Of a stretch of 13,078 bases of DNA, positions 1 through 8,243 are shown piece after piece. The first letter of the stretch is position 1. Each line of letters opens with the position of its first letter. Made by a program: the position numbers and the translations under genes. The DNA lies in NCBI GenBank assembly GCA_030668345.1, contig DAOUUD010000029.1, positions 1-13,078 of the forward strand, written 5' to 3'. The notes beneath the pieces were generated by a model, which made no database searches, was not told where the DNA came from, and saw nothing but the letters and a program-made list of their open reading frames with translations. This DNA is from Candidatus Cloacimonadota bacterium (GTDB taxonomy: Bacteria > Cloacimonadota > Cloacimonadia > Cloacimonadales > TCS61).

Positions 1-2
1 GC

Positions 3-1238
3 ATGAAATCTAAGGATGTTGTAGCTGTTACATTCAATGTAAAAAAGGATAGCAAAAAGCGCTGCGAGTCTATTAAAGAAAACCTTGTAGTAAAGATCGA
101 AGAATTCACCCAGGGTGAAGTGGAAAAGCTAATGAGCATTGCACTCCAACATTTCAACAGCAAAAATTTCAGCCAAGCTGAAGAGGCTTTTCTCAACTTG
201 ATAAATGTAGATTCCAAAAACAAAGATGCTTTTTTCTATCTTGGGTTGCTCAAATACATCGAAGAGAATTATGAAAAGTCAGTAGAATATTATAATAAGG
301 GTTTGGAGATCGATGCGAGTGATAAAAACATTCTGGATTTCTTAAGTAGAACTTACATCAAGTTGGCACAATACGAAAATGCTGTAGAAGCATTGATAAT
401 AATAACCGAGACAGAAGAAGATAATAGTGAGATCTGGCTTAGAATAGGCAACATTTACTCCGAGATCGAATATTATGATGAAGCTCAAGAAGCATATGAG
501 AAAGCAGTAGAAATAGATGCTGAATACAATGAAGCATATTACGCTTTGGGCGTTTTGTTCTTTGAGCAGGAGATGTTTGCTGAAGCTATTGAACCGCTGG
601 AAATAGCTACGGATGCCTTCCCCGAAGTAGATCACTTGCAGAAAAAACTGGCAAAATGCTATTATAAAACAGGAAAACTGAATAGTGCCATAAACAAGTA
701 TAAACAAGTTATCGTGGAACAGCCCGATAATGTGAATGCTTACTTGAATTTAGCCGGAGCTTACCGGGAAACCAGCCAAAACCAGGAAGCTCTGGAGATA
801 CTTATCCAGTTAAAAAAATTGCAACCCGATATGCCCAAAATTTATCAACGTCTTGCTGATGTATATATTGCGCTGGAAGAATATTCCAAAGCTGAACAAA
901 GCGCAAACAAGGCAATTGAACTGGATGCAAACTCATATGAATCTTACAGGATTCTTGCTTCAATAAATCAAAATCTTGGCTATAAAAAATACGAGAAGTA
1001 CCTCGATTACGAAGAAAAATATAAAGATAAAAGTATCTACTATGGCGAAAAAGCAGATGAACTGGTAGAAAAAAGAGATAAAGTTAAAGCTGAAGCTTAT
1101 GCTTATTTTATAAAATCTGAGAATTATCTGAAAGAGGCAGAAGCACGGACTGATATATCCTCTGTGCTCAAAGACATCAAAAAAAATAGAAGTCTGTTAA
1201 AACAGCTTAAAGACGCAACTAAAGCTGGTGGATTTTAA
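3..1238 (+). CDS. TPR-repeat protein, 5' end possibly outside the window
   Basis: A 411-residue protein made almost entirely of tetratricopeptide repeats. About eight TPR units of roughly 34 residues run from residue 43 to 314, with the usual small residue/Tyr/Ala and closing Pro or Asp pattern (for example around IYSEIEYYDEAQEAYEKAVE and YIALEEYSKAEQSANKAIEL). A ninth, degenerate unit and a charged helical tail ending ATKAGGF follow. Residues 1-42 are basic/charged, with no signal peptide or membrane segment, so a cytoplasmic scaffold is likely; the partner is unknown. The first ATG lies only two bases from the window edge, so its ribosome binding site cannot be seen and the true start may be further upstream. 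The ATG at residue 44 is an alternative but would clip the first TPR. The gene converges with radA and ends just before a strong terminator. The family is certain, the function unknown. Confidence 0.85.
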   Translation: MKSKDVVAVTFNVKKDSKKRCESIKENLVVKIEEFTQGEVEKLMSIALQHFNSKNFSQAEEAFLNLINVDSKNKDAFFYLGLLKYIEENYEKSVEYYNKGLEIDASDKNILDFLSRTYIKLAQYENAVEALIIITETEEDNSEIWLRIGNIYSEIEYYDEAQEAYEKAVEIDAEYNEAYYALGVLFFEQEMFAEAIEPLEIATDAFPEVDHLQKKLAKCYYKTGKLNSAINKYKQVIVEQPDNVNAYLNLAGAYRETSQNQEALEILIQLKKLQPDMPKIYQRLADVYIALEEYSKAEQSANKAIELDANSYESYRILASINQNLGYKKYEKYLDYEEKYKDKSIYYGEKADELVEKRDKVKAEAYAYFIKSENYLKEAEARTDISSVLKDIKKNRSLLKQLKDATKAGGF

Positions 1239-1266
1239 AAAAACGAAATAAATATCAAATCTAAAT

Positions 1267-1292
1267 AAGCCCCCAAAATGGGGCTTTTTTTT
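1267..1292 (+). terminator. Intrinsic terminator of the TPR gene, possibly bidirectional
   Basis: A perfect 7-bp stem AAGCCCC (1267-1273) / GGGGCTT (1280-1286) with a 6-base loop is followed by eight T (1285-1292) on the plus strand, 28 bases after the TPR stop. Read on the minus strand the same stem is followed by TTATTTAG, a weaker U-rich tail, so it may also stop transcripts leaving radA. Confidence 0.92.
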
Positions 1293-1296
1293 ATCT

Positions 1297-1319
1297 GTAA
1301 CTCGACCAGCTTGGTCGAG
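1297..1319. repeat. Palindromic repeat module, copy 1
   Basis: GTAA followed by a perfect 8-bp inverted repeat CTCGACCA (1301-1308) / TGGTCGAG (1312-1319) with a 3-base loop GCT. Nearly the same 22 bases recur at 12931-12952 with one loop change (T to A). It lies between two convergent genes, downstream of the terminator, and has no T tract of its own in either direction. This suggests an interspersed repeat rather than a terminator. Confidence 0.75.
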
Positions 1320-1323
1320 AACA

Positions 1324-1340
1324 GCAACCTGGCAGGTCGC
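1324..1340. repeat. Second short palindrome beside the repeat
   Basis: GCAACCT (1324-1330) and AGGTCGC (1334-1340) pair with one mismatch around a GGC loop. It follows the first palindrome by four bases and has the same architecture (7-8 bp stem, 3-base loop). It ends four bases before the radA stop codon. Probably the second half of a composite repeat unit. No second copy is visible in the window. Confidence 0.5.
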
Positions 1341-1344
1341 TTTA

Positions 1345-2682
1345 CTATTTGGAAAAAAGTATTGGAAAAAGTTGCTTTATATGTTTTATTTTTGAAACAT
1401 TAATTTTTTTACTGGTATTCTTTGTTTTAGCTGAAATGATTATATTATCAAAACCCAATTTTTGGGCTTCTTTCAATCTTTTATCAACCTGAGAAACAGG
1501 ACGGATTTCTCCGTTCAATCCAACCTCTCCCAAAAGAAGAGTATTGGATGGTAGTGTTTTTTCTTTGAAACTGGATATAATTGCTGCAATGATAGCCAGG
1601 TCAAGTGCAGGTTCCAGAACCTTCATCCCTCCTGCAAGATTTATAAAAACATCATTATTCCGCAGGTTCAAAGATAAATTCTTTTCAATTACTGCCAAGA
1701 GAACTGCCAGTTTACGATGATCGAACCCGAGGGCAACTCTTTGCGATATGCCATAGTTAGCAGGAGAAACCAACGCCTGAACCTCAACTAAAAAGGCACG
1801 GGATCCTTCCAGCACACAACCCACAGCCGAACCAATATTATTATCTTCCCTGCTTAAAAAAAGTTGAGATGGATTCTTTACTTCTTGCAAACCGGTTGAT
1901 TTCATCTCAAATATACCAATCTCATTTGTTGAACCGAAGCGGTTCTTTGTAGCACGTAAAATCTTAAATTGGTTTTGGGATTCCCCTTCAAAATACAGCA
2001 CAGTATCCACCATATGTTCTATTATCTTTGGTCCCGCTACAATTCCGTCTTTTGTAACATGTCCTATCAAGAAGATCGGAATGTTTGTCTGTTTTGCTAT
2101 GCGAGTGAAAATGCTTGTGCATTCACGAAGTTGAGAAATACTTCCGGGTGAGCTGTCTCTGGAACTAAGATAAATTGATTGGATAGAATCGATTACTACA
2201 ACATCGGGTTCAAAATTTGTGATCGCTCTCTCTATCTCATCAAAACCAGTTTCACAGAAAAGATATAAACTTTGTGAATCACATTTCAATCTATCACTGC
2301 GAAGCTTAATTTGTTCATTGCTTTCCTCGCCGGAGACATAGAGTACTTTATGGCCATCTTTTGCTACCTTATCAGATATTTGCAGCATCAAGGTTGATTT
2401 TCCTATACCGGGCTCTCCTCCGATTAGAATGACCATTCCCGGCACGATGCCACCTCCGAGTGTACCGTCAAATTCCGCAAAGCCGGATGATATTCTATTT
2501 TGCTTACCGGAACCAACTTTATTTAATTGTTCAGGTTGAGATGCCTGACCAGGAGTGAGTGTTTTTGTTTTTCTTTTACCGGTTACTTTAGTTGTCTCTT
2601 TAAGAGAATCCCAAGCTCCGCAATAAGGACATTTTCCGGTCCATTTTGTAGTTTCAGCTCCACATTCAGCACAAAAGAACAT
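1345..2682 (-). CDS. radA: DNA repair protein RadA (Sms)
   Basis: RadA is a RecA-like ATPase and helicase that acts on recombination intermediates with RecA. The 445-residue length is normal for the family. The protein opens with the C4 zinc finger (Cys4, Cys7, Cys18, Cys21), then Walker A GGEPGIGKST (88-97), Walker B VVVIDS (161-166), the diagnostic KNRFG motif (246-250) and a C-terminal Lon-like domain containing GGMKVLEPALDLA. All key residues are present. The ATG is supported by GGAGG at 2689-2693, six bases upstream. It is the last gene of the minus-strand run, 14 bases after ribF, so probably co-transcribed. Its 3' end abuts short palindromes and a terminator shared with the convergent TPR gene. 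Identification is secure. Confidence 0.97.
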   Translation of the reverse strand: MFFCAECGAETTKWTGKCPYCGAWDSLKETTKVTGKRKTKTLTPGQASQPEQLNKVGSGKQNRISSGFAEFDGTLGGGIVPGMVILIGGEPGIGKSTLMLQISDKVAKDGHKVLYVSGEESNEQIKLRSDRLKCDSQSLYLFCETGFDEIERAITNFEPDVVVIDSIQSIYLSSRDSSPGSISQLRECTSIFTRIAKQTNIPIFLIGHVTKDGIVAGPKIIEHMVDTVLYFEGESQNQFKILRATKNRFGSTNEIGIFEMKSTGLQEVKNPSQLFLSREDNNIGSAVGCVLEGSRAFLVEVQALVSPANYGISQRVALGFDHRKLAVLLAVIEKNLSLNLRNNDVFINLAGGMKVLEPALDLAIIAAIISSFKEKTLPSNTLLLGEVGLNGEIRPVSQVDKRLKEAQKLGFDNIIISAKTKNTSKKINVSKIKHIKQLFPILFSK

Positions 2683-2696
2683 AGCTAACCTCCGCT

Positions 2697-3623
2697 TTAT
2701 AAAAGTGAAAAATACTCTCTGGTCAATTTGATGTCTTTCTCGATCATGCCAATTAATTTATCTTTATTCTCGAAATGCAGTTCATTCCTTAATTTCTTGT
2801 GAAAGAATATTTCAACTGGAGTATTATAAAGATCGCCTTTAAAATCCAGGATATGTGTTTCGATTTCTTTGATGCCGGTGTTTTTTAGAGTAGGGCTGTA
2901 TCCTACATTGGTAACAGCTTTATACCTGCTGCCAAGAAATTCAACTTCACAAACATATACACCTATTCCGGGAACAAGTTTATGATTATCTACCGGGTGT
3001 AGATTAATGGTGGGAAAACCCAGTCCATGCCCGATACGATGTCCTGTTTTAACAACTCCGGATACAGAATATTTTCTCCCAAGAAGCTCAGAGGTACTTT
3101 TCATATCACCTTCGCGTACAAGATCGCGGATAAGACTGCTACTAATTATTCTATTGTCTATTTTATAAGGTTCGATGATATCTATTTCGTAGTTATAATT
3201 TCTGGAATTTTCTTTCAGAAACTGAAAATCACCGGAACGGTTTTTGCCAAAATGTGTGTCATAACCAATTACAATTGCCTTTGCCTTTACTTCACCAATA
3301 ATTATATTACAAAGAAAATCTTCTGCTGATATATTCACCATGTTTTCACTAAAATCAAGGTAAAGAACACAATCGACGCCATACATTTTCAACAATTCTT
3401 CTTTCTTTTCTTTTTCTGTAAGCAGGTAAGGGAATGTAGATTTATGGATCGTTTCCAGGGGATGGTGATAATAAGTTATCACAACTGCTTCTCCCCCATG
3501 TTCCCTGGCTTTACTCTTTAATTCCTGCAGCAGTTTTTGATGACCAAGATGTATGCCATCAAAAGTGCCCATGGTAATCACAGGATAGATAAAGTCGCAT
3601 TTTTGATTCTTAAAATATTTCAT
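2697..3623 (-). CDS. ribF: Bifunctional riboflavin kinase / FAD synthetase RibF
   Basis: RibF phosphorylates riboflavin to FMN and adenylylates FMN to FAD in the cytosol. The 308-residue protein has the N-terminal nucleotidyltransferase domain with GTFDGIHLGH (19-28, HxGH type) and the ISSSLIR motif (160-166). The C-terminal flavokinase domain (about 181-308) has GLGFPTIN (200-207) and the PGIGVYVCEV and NVGYSPTLKNTG stretches. I chose the ATG at 3621-3623: it forms a four-base ATGA overlap with the truB stop and gives the standard N terminus. An upstream non-ATG start at 3680 would add 19 residues inside truB and is unlikely. An AGGA lies about 10 bases upstream, so translational coupling to truB probably matters. 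FAD is also the cofactor of TrmFO, encoded at the right edge of the window. Confidence 0.96.
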   Translation of the reverse strand: MKYFKNQKCDFIYPVITMGTFDGIHLGHQKLLQELKSKAREHGGEAVVITYYHHPLETIHKSTFPYLLTEKEKKEELLKMYGVDCVLYLDFSENMVNISAEDFLCNIIIGEVKAKAIVIGYDTHFGKNRSGDFQFLKENSRNYNYEIDIIEPYKIDNRIISSSLIRDLVREGDMKSTSELLGRKYSVSGVVKTGHRIGHGLGFPTINLHPVDNHKLVPGIGVYVCEVEFLGSRYKAVTNVGYSPTLKNTGIKEIETHILDFKGDLYNTPVEIFFHKKLRNELHFENKDKLIGMIEKDIKLTREYFSLL

Positions 3624-4486
3624 ATTAAAACGATCCTGGGTTTCAGCAGATTCCCGTCTATGGATGCAAATCCCAAGCAATTTCCTTCCGTATTCAGAAT
3701 CATTATTTCCTCTGAGTCTTTTGTGTCAACTTCGAATGACCTTCCATTTTGAAAATGGTTAAATTCGGTTTCAGAATTTATTACAAATTTTTGTATGTCT
3801 CTAAAAAATTGACTCAATGGAATCATGTGATCCTGCCAATTTACGGAATCGATAGTATTTAATTTCACAGCAGTTTCAATTTTAATATCACCAATTTCTG
3901 TTCGGCGTAACTTTACCGTAGTAGCAATTGTGTTCAATTTTTCTGCGATAGTTTCCGTTAGTGAACGAATGTATGTTCCTTTGCTTACTTTTGTTATATA
4001 GGTTAGGTAAGGAGATTCTAATTCAGAAATTTTAAAAGAGAGAATCTTGATAGGTCGGGACTTTAATTCAACCTGTTTGTTTGCCCGAGCCAATTCATAA
4101 GCTTTTTTACCGTTTACTTTAATGGCTGAAAATTTATGTGGGATCTGTTCTTTAATGGCAAGTATTTGCGGAATTATCTCTTCGATATTTTCTAACGCAA
4201 GTTTCGGAATATTTTTCGTTTCAATGATAGAACCTGTATTATCACCGGTATCTGTTCTGATACCAAACTGAATAGTAACAACATATTCTTTTTCTCTACC
4301 GCTAAGTTTGGAAGAAATTCTGGTAGCTTTACCAATGCATACAAGCAAGAGTCCGCTGGCAAATGGATCGAGAGTACCGGTATGGCCGATTTTTCTTATT
4401 CCGGTGATCTTCCTGATCTTTTTTACAACATCGAAAGATGTGATCCCAATAGGTTTATCGATCGGGATGATGCCATAAACCGACAT
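3620..4486 (-). CDS. truB: tRNA pseudouridine-55 synthase TruB
   Basis: TruB converts U55 of the tRNA T-loop to pseudouridine. The 288-residue protein has the family signature GHTGTLDP (34-41), with the predicted catalytic Asp40, followed by FASGLLLVCIGKATR. Further on are the KEYVVTIQFG strand and GTYIRSL, which helps shape the RNA-binding cleft. The last roughly 70 residues are a divergent PUA-like tail. Its ATG starts directly after the TAA of the preceding nrnA-like gene with no spacing, and its own stop overlaps the ribF start by four bases, so both junctions suggest translational coupling. The position between rbfA/nrnA and ribF is the conserved one. Confidence 0.97.
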   Translation of the reverse strand: MSVYGIIPIDKPIGITSFDVVKKIRKITGIRKIGHTGTLDPFASGLLLVCIGKATRISSKLSGREKEYVVTIQFGIRTDTGDNTGSIIETKNIPKLALENIEEIIPQILAIKEQIPHKFSAIKVNGKKAYELARANKQVELKSRPIKILSFKISELESPYLTYITKVSKGTYIRSLTETIAEKLNTIATTVKLRRTEIGDIKIETAVKLNTIDSVNWQDHMIPLSQFFRDIQKFVINSETEFNHFQNGRSFEVDTKDSEEIMILNTEGNCLGFASIDGNLLKPRIVLI

Positions 4487-5449
4487 TTATAACTGTTCCC
4501 TGATATCCTCGAGAATTGCCTGTTTAACTGTATCAAGACTTCCTTTAATTTCACAACCGGAAGCTTTCTTGTGCCCGCCACCACCATATTTTGTTGCGAT
4601 CTTATTCACATCAACGTAATTTGAACGTAAACTAAGACGATAACGATTTTTACTCACTTCTTGAAAGCTGACAATTACTTTCATATTTTTTGTGCCTTTT
4701 ACCCAGCGGGTAAGTTTGTTATTGGCCTTCAGATCCAGCCCGTTCCTTTGAAGCATATCCAAAGTGGAATTCATGAACAAAACCGTATCGTTATCGTATG
4801 TTTGAATGGAAGAGAGCACTTCACCTACAAATCGCATCTCATTGGCAGGTTTACTCAGAAGGAACATTTCTGTTATCATTCCCGGTTGAATATCGTATTT
4901 CATCAACTTTGAACAAATAGCAAAAGTTTCGGCATCGACATTGGTATTAAGAAAATTATCCGTATCGTTAAGTATGGAAGTGTAGACCGCCTTAGCTAAA
5001 TACTGAGCAGATTCAGGGGGTAGAGCATCGATCTCATTTTCGAACATTTTAAAAAGAATTGCACCCACACTTACAGTGTCAGTGTCTATATAAGTTTCCG
5101 AATCCGGGATCATCTCGCCCAGGATATGATGATCGAAAGAAATAACCTTTTGAGAGAAAGGAATAAGAGGTTCACATCTGCCAACCCGCTCTTTTTCGTG
5201 GCAATCAAGTATGATCAAAAGATCGTATCTCAGGTTTTCGGAGAATACTATAGTTCTTCTCTCACCATCCAGAAAATCATAAACAACAGGAATTGGTTCT
5301 TCTAAAATAACATCGGCTTTCTTGCTCCTGCAGGCAAGTAATTCCTGCATCGCCAGAGAAGCACCCAGACCATCTCCATCCGGCGTTTTATGAGTAATTA
5401 TTCCAATAGAATCATACTTGCTTATAGCTGCATTAAAATGCTGCTTCAT
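4487..5449 (-). CDS. nrnA: DHH/DHHA1 phosphoesterase, NrnA-like (nanoRNase / pAp phosphatase)
   Basis: NrnA-type enzymes degrade 2-5-nt RNA and often dephosphorylate pAp, using two Mn ions. The visible DHH motifs are HKTPDGDGLGAS (20-31), LDCHE (81-85, Asp82), the name-giving DHH at 106-108 and NDTDNF (161-166). The DHHA1 domain ends with GGGGHKKASG (289-298). The 320-residue length fits the family. The start is uncertain: in-frame ATGs lie at 5485, 5473 and 5449. I chose 5449 because the N terminus then matches the usual short lead before the first strand, and because the others overlap rbfA without a good ribosome binding site. None of the three has a convincing Shine-Dalgarno. Its place between rbfA and truB is conserved in many genomes. 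A c-di-NMP/RecJ-like specificity cannot be excluded by eye. Confidence 0.9.
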   Translation of the reverse strand: MKQHFNAAISKYDSIGIITHKTPDGDGLGASLAMQELLACRSKKADVILEEPIPVVYDFLDGERRTIVFSENLRYDLLIILDCHEKERVGRCEPLIPFSQKVISFDHHILGEMIPDSETYIDTDTVSVGAILFKMFENEIDALPPESAQYLAKAVYTSILNDTDNFLNTNVDAETFAICSKLMKYDIQPGMITEMFLLSKPANEMRFVGEVLSSIQTYDNDTVLFMNSTLDMLQRNGLDLKANNKLTRWVKGTKNMKVIVSFQEVSKNRYRLSLRSNYVDVNKIATKYGGGGHKKASGCEIKGSLDTVKQAILEDIREQL

Positions 5450-5462
5450 GATAACTAATTCT

Positions 5463-5819
5463 CTAATTCTCATTTTTATTCTCATTATGGATCATGGAAA
5501 ACAGGTCATCCAGGTGGCGTGCTTTTTCTTCTGTAGTATCATATTCAAAGAAGAGTTCGGGAATTATGCGCATAAATTTTGCTGCTGCTATTTCGCGTTT
5601 TATAAATCCAGCACTTTTTTTAAAAGCTGTTGCAACTGCATTTTTATTGTTTAGATCGAGGTGAGAATAGTAGATTCTGCATTGCGAAAGATCATTGGAA
5701 AGCCGAATATGAGTGACTGTGACCATCGCCAGGTTCTTATCGCGAAGCTTAAAATTAACTACAGTGCTGATCAATTTTAATAGTTCGCTTTCCAGCCGTT
5801 GAATACGTATTCGAGCCAT
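5463..5819 (-). CDS. rbfA: 30S ribosome-binding factor RbfA
   Basis: RbfA is a small KH-fold protein that binds the 30S subunit and helps late maturation of the 16S rRNA 5' region. The 118-residue sequence starts RIQRLESELLKLIS and has the CRIYYSHLD strand. It then shows the conserved C-terminal pattern GFIKREIAAAKFMRIIPEL followed by FFEYDTTEEKARHLDDLF. The start ATG (5817-5819) lies 12 bases after the infB stop with only a weak GGGAT upstream, so coupling to infB is likely. The gene overlaps the longer possible starts of the next gene. Identification rests on the C-terminal motif and on its position after infB. Confidence 0.95.
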   Translation of the reverse strand: MARIRIQRLESELLKLISTVVNFKLRDKNLAMVTVTHIRLSNDLSQCRIYYSHLDLNNKNAVATAFKKSAGFIKREIAAAKFMRIIPELFFEYDTTEEKARHLDDLFSMIHNENKNEN

Positions 5820-5831
5820 TAATATCCCGGA

Positions 5832-8231
5832 TTATTTGCTAAGTTTCCTAATTACTTTTTCTACTATATAATTTTCGATAACATCATTTTCTTTGATGTC
5901 ATTATATCCTGTAATACCAATACCGCATTCAGAACCAACCTTCACTTCATCCACTTCATCTGCGTAGTGTTTCAAAGAAGAGAGCTCACCTTCATGGATC
6001 ATGATATCATTCCTGTAAAGACGCACTTTCCCGGTGTTTTTAATTGTACCCTTTTCCACTGCCACACCGGCAATAGTACCTACATTCTTAATCTTAAAAA
6101 CTTGTTTGATTACAGCGCTTCCCAAAAATACTTCTTTCAGTTCAGGAGCAAGAAGACCCTGCATAGCCAATTCAATATCTTCGATCGCTTCGTAGATCAC
6201 CTGGTAAAGTTTTATTTCTACTTTCTCGTCTTCCGCCAGTTTTTTGGCTATACTGTTCGCACGAACATGGAAACCGATAATAATAGCATCGGATGCAGCA
6301 GCAAGATTAATATCCGCTTCGTTTATACCACCCACAGCTTTATGGATAATATTAACGATTACTTCATCTGAACTGAGTTTCTGAAAGGAATCGCATAATG
6401 CTTCCACTGAACCGTCTGTATCGCCTTTAACAATTAATTTGATCTCGGACATTTCATGTTCTTTGATCTTCTGGAACAGATTATCAAGGTTGGTTTTGCT
6501 CTGATATTTTTCACGTTCACGACGGATATTCATTCTCTCGGAACTGATCTGACGTGCGGTTTTTTCATTTTCTACCTGATTCAGTATATCTCCTGCTTTG
6601 GGAACGCTGTTCAATCCATAGATCACAGCTATATCGGAGGGTTGAATTTTCATAATTTCATTACCACGTTCATCTTCCATTTTACGCACTTTCCCATAAG
6701 TGGCACCACATACAATACTGTCTCCTTTCTTCAGGATCCCTTCCTGTAACAGGATAGTAACGATAGTACCCATGCGCTGATCTTTCATCGATTCAATGAC
6801 AATACCTTTTCCATGTACTTTTTCAGGAGCTTTGAGTTCCTTCATTTCTGCCGTGAGAAGAATGGCATCCAATAATTCATTAATACCTTCTCCTGTTTTA
6901 GCAGAACATTGTGTCCATAGAACATCACCACCATAGCCTTCCAACATAACATTCTGTACCATCATGTCTGAAATTGATTTATCGACGTTGGCATCTTTCA
7001 GGTCGATCTTATTTATTGCAATGATAATAGTAACTCCGGCTGCTTTGGCATGATCGATTGCTTCGATAGTCTGCTTCTTTACACTTTCATTAGCAGCAAC
7101 AACGATCACAGCAATATCGGTTACATTGGCTCCTCTTGCCCTCATGGCAGCAAAAGCCTCATGCCCGGGAGTGTCTAAGAACGTTATTTTCCTGTTGTCA
7201 TATTCCACCTGGTAAGCTCCAATATGTTGTGTAATTCCACCAGCTTCCCCTGCTACAACATTTGTAGATCGTATCCTGTCCAAAATAGCTGTTTTACCAT
7301 GATCTACATGTCCCATCACAGTTACTATCGGCGGTCTATGCACCTTTTCAATATCCGGTTTTTCCTCAATTTGTTCCTGTAATATTTCGGTGCCATATTC
7401 TTCCTGGAATTCTACATCAAATTTGAATTCATGGCAGATCATCTCCAGTGATTCTTTGTCCAAACGCTGATTTATAGTAACCATCTGTCCCATCATAAAG
7501 AATTTTGAAATGATATCCGTGGCAGAAACATTCATTAATTTTGCTAATTCACTTACAGAAGTAAATTCACTTATGACTATCTTAATATCACCAGGTTCTA
7601 TGTCTTTATCTTCTTTTTTGTATTTCTTTTTCTTAGACGTGGAAGATAGAGTCTTACGAATATTCTTGGTGATTTCAGCTTGTTCTGTTTCAGTAGGAAT
7701 GAATTTCTTTTTCCTGCCACCCTTCTTAAGACTTTTCAGTTTAGCTTGTAAATGCTTGTTTTTTTCTTCGTATTTTTTCCCTGTAGTTTTTTTATCATCT
7801 CTGAATTTCTTTTCAGGAATAATATCTGGCTGTATTGGAGGAGCTTTGTAAACCTCATCTGCCACATATCTTTCCCCGGGTTTAGACGAAGATCTTGTCG
7901 TTCTTATTTCAGATTTCTTTATACTTTTTTCTACAAAAACGGGTATCTCTTCTCTCTTGGAAATTTCTATTTTTGCAAGTATGTCTTTTTTAGCTTCATC
8001 TTTCTTTTTGTCAGCCAGAATGATTTTCTTGTGAATAATCCTTCTATCTTGTTGAAGCTGTTTAACAGCACTCATTTCTTCATTGAACCTAGCACGCAAT
8101 TTTTTTTCTATTTCATCATCTACTGGACTCATGTGGCTTTTTACTTCAACACCTAAATCGCCAAGGTGTTTTTTCAAAGCCGCAGTCGATATTTTGAATT
8201 CTTTTGCCAGTTCATGTACTCTGATAGACAT
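5832..8231 (-). CDS. infB: Translation initiation factor IF-2
   Basis: IF2 is the GTPase that recruits initiator fMet-tRNA to the 30S subunit and promotes subunit joining. The 799-residue protein has an N-terminal IF2N helical module (1-50), a lysine-rich low-complexity linker (about 55-210) and a second IF2N-like module (about 220-275). The G domain follows: G1 GHVDHGKT (307-314), G2 GGITQH (331-336), G3 DTPGHEAF (353-360), G4 NKIDL (407-411) and G5 SAKTGEG. Domains II, III and the C-terminal fMet-tRNA-binding part complete a normal IF2. The ATG is set by GGAGGAAT a few bases upstream, the best ribosome binding site in the operon, which fits a highly translated factor. One oddity: the usual AADDGVMPQT stretch after G3 reads AANESVKKQT (379-388). 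Confidence 0.98.
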   Translation of the reverse strand: MSIRVHELAKEFKISTAALKKHLGDLGVEVKSHMSPVDDEIEKKLRARFNEEMSAVKQLQQDRRIIHKKIILADKKKDEAKKDILAKIEISKREEIPVFVEKSIKKSEIRTTRSSSKPGERYVADEVYKAPPIQPDIIPEKKFRDDKKTTGKKYEEKNKHLQAKLKSLKKGGRKKKFIPTETEQAEITKNIRKTLSSTSKKKKYKKEDKDIEPGDIKIVISEFTSVSELAKLMNVSATDIISKFFMMGQMVTINQRLDKESLEMICHEFKFDVEFQEEYGTEILQEQIEEKPDIEKVHRPPIVTVMGHVDHGKTAILDRIRSTNVVAGEAGGITQHIGAYQVEYDNRKITFLDTPGHEAFAAMRARGANVTDIAVIVVAANESVKKQTIEAIDHAKAAGVTIIIAINKIDLKDANVDKSISDMMVQNVMLEGYGGDVLWTQCSAKTGEGINELLDAILLTAEMKELKAPEKVHGKGIVIESMKDQRMGTIVTILLQEGILKKGDSIVCGATYGKVRKMEDERGNEIMKIQPSDIAVIYGLNSVPKAGDILNQVENEKTARQISSERMNIRREREKYQSKTNLDNLFQKIKEHEMSEIKLIVKGDTDGSVEALCDSFQKLSSDEVIVNIIHKAVGGINEADINLAAASDAIIIGFHVRANSIAKKLAEDEKVEIKLYQVIYEAIEDIELAMQGLLAPELKEVFLGSAVIKQVFKIKNVGTIAGVAVEKGTIKNTGKVRLYRNDIMIHEGELSSLKHYADEVDEVKVGSECGIGITGYNDIKENDVIENYIVEKVIRKLSK

Positions 8232-8243
8232 AATTCCTCCGGG

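Noticed and set aside
1297..1340. CRISPR array or recombination attachment site
   Set aside because: There are only two dissimilar palindromes and no regularly spaced repeat-spacer pattern, integrase or tRNA gene nearby.
3624..3680. Longer ribF with a non-ATG start at 3680
   Set aside because: The added 19 residues lie wholly inside truB and do not resemble RibF. The ATG at 3623 forms a classic ATGA overlap and gives the standard N terminus.
5450..5485. Longer nrnA-like start at 5485 or 5473
   Set aside because: These add residues outside the usual family start, overlap rbfA and have no good ribosome binding site. They were not fully excluded, so the start at 5449 is given with caution.
5967..6371. 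134-codon plus-strand frame opposite the infB 3' half
   Set aside because: It is a shadow of a well-conserved gene, with no recognisable motif or start signal.
7510..8156. Long plus-strand open frames opposite infB
   Set aside because: They are Phe/Ser-rich mirror images of the lysine-rich IF2 linker, overlap each other and lack ribosome binding sites.
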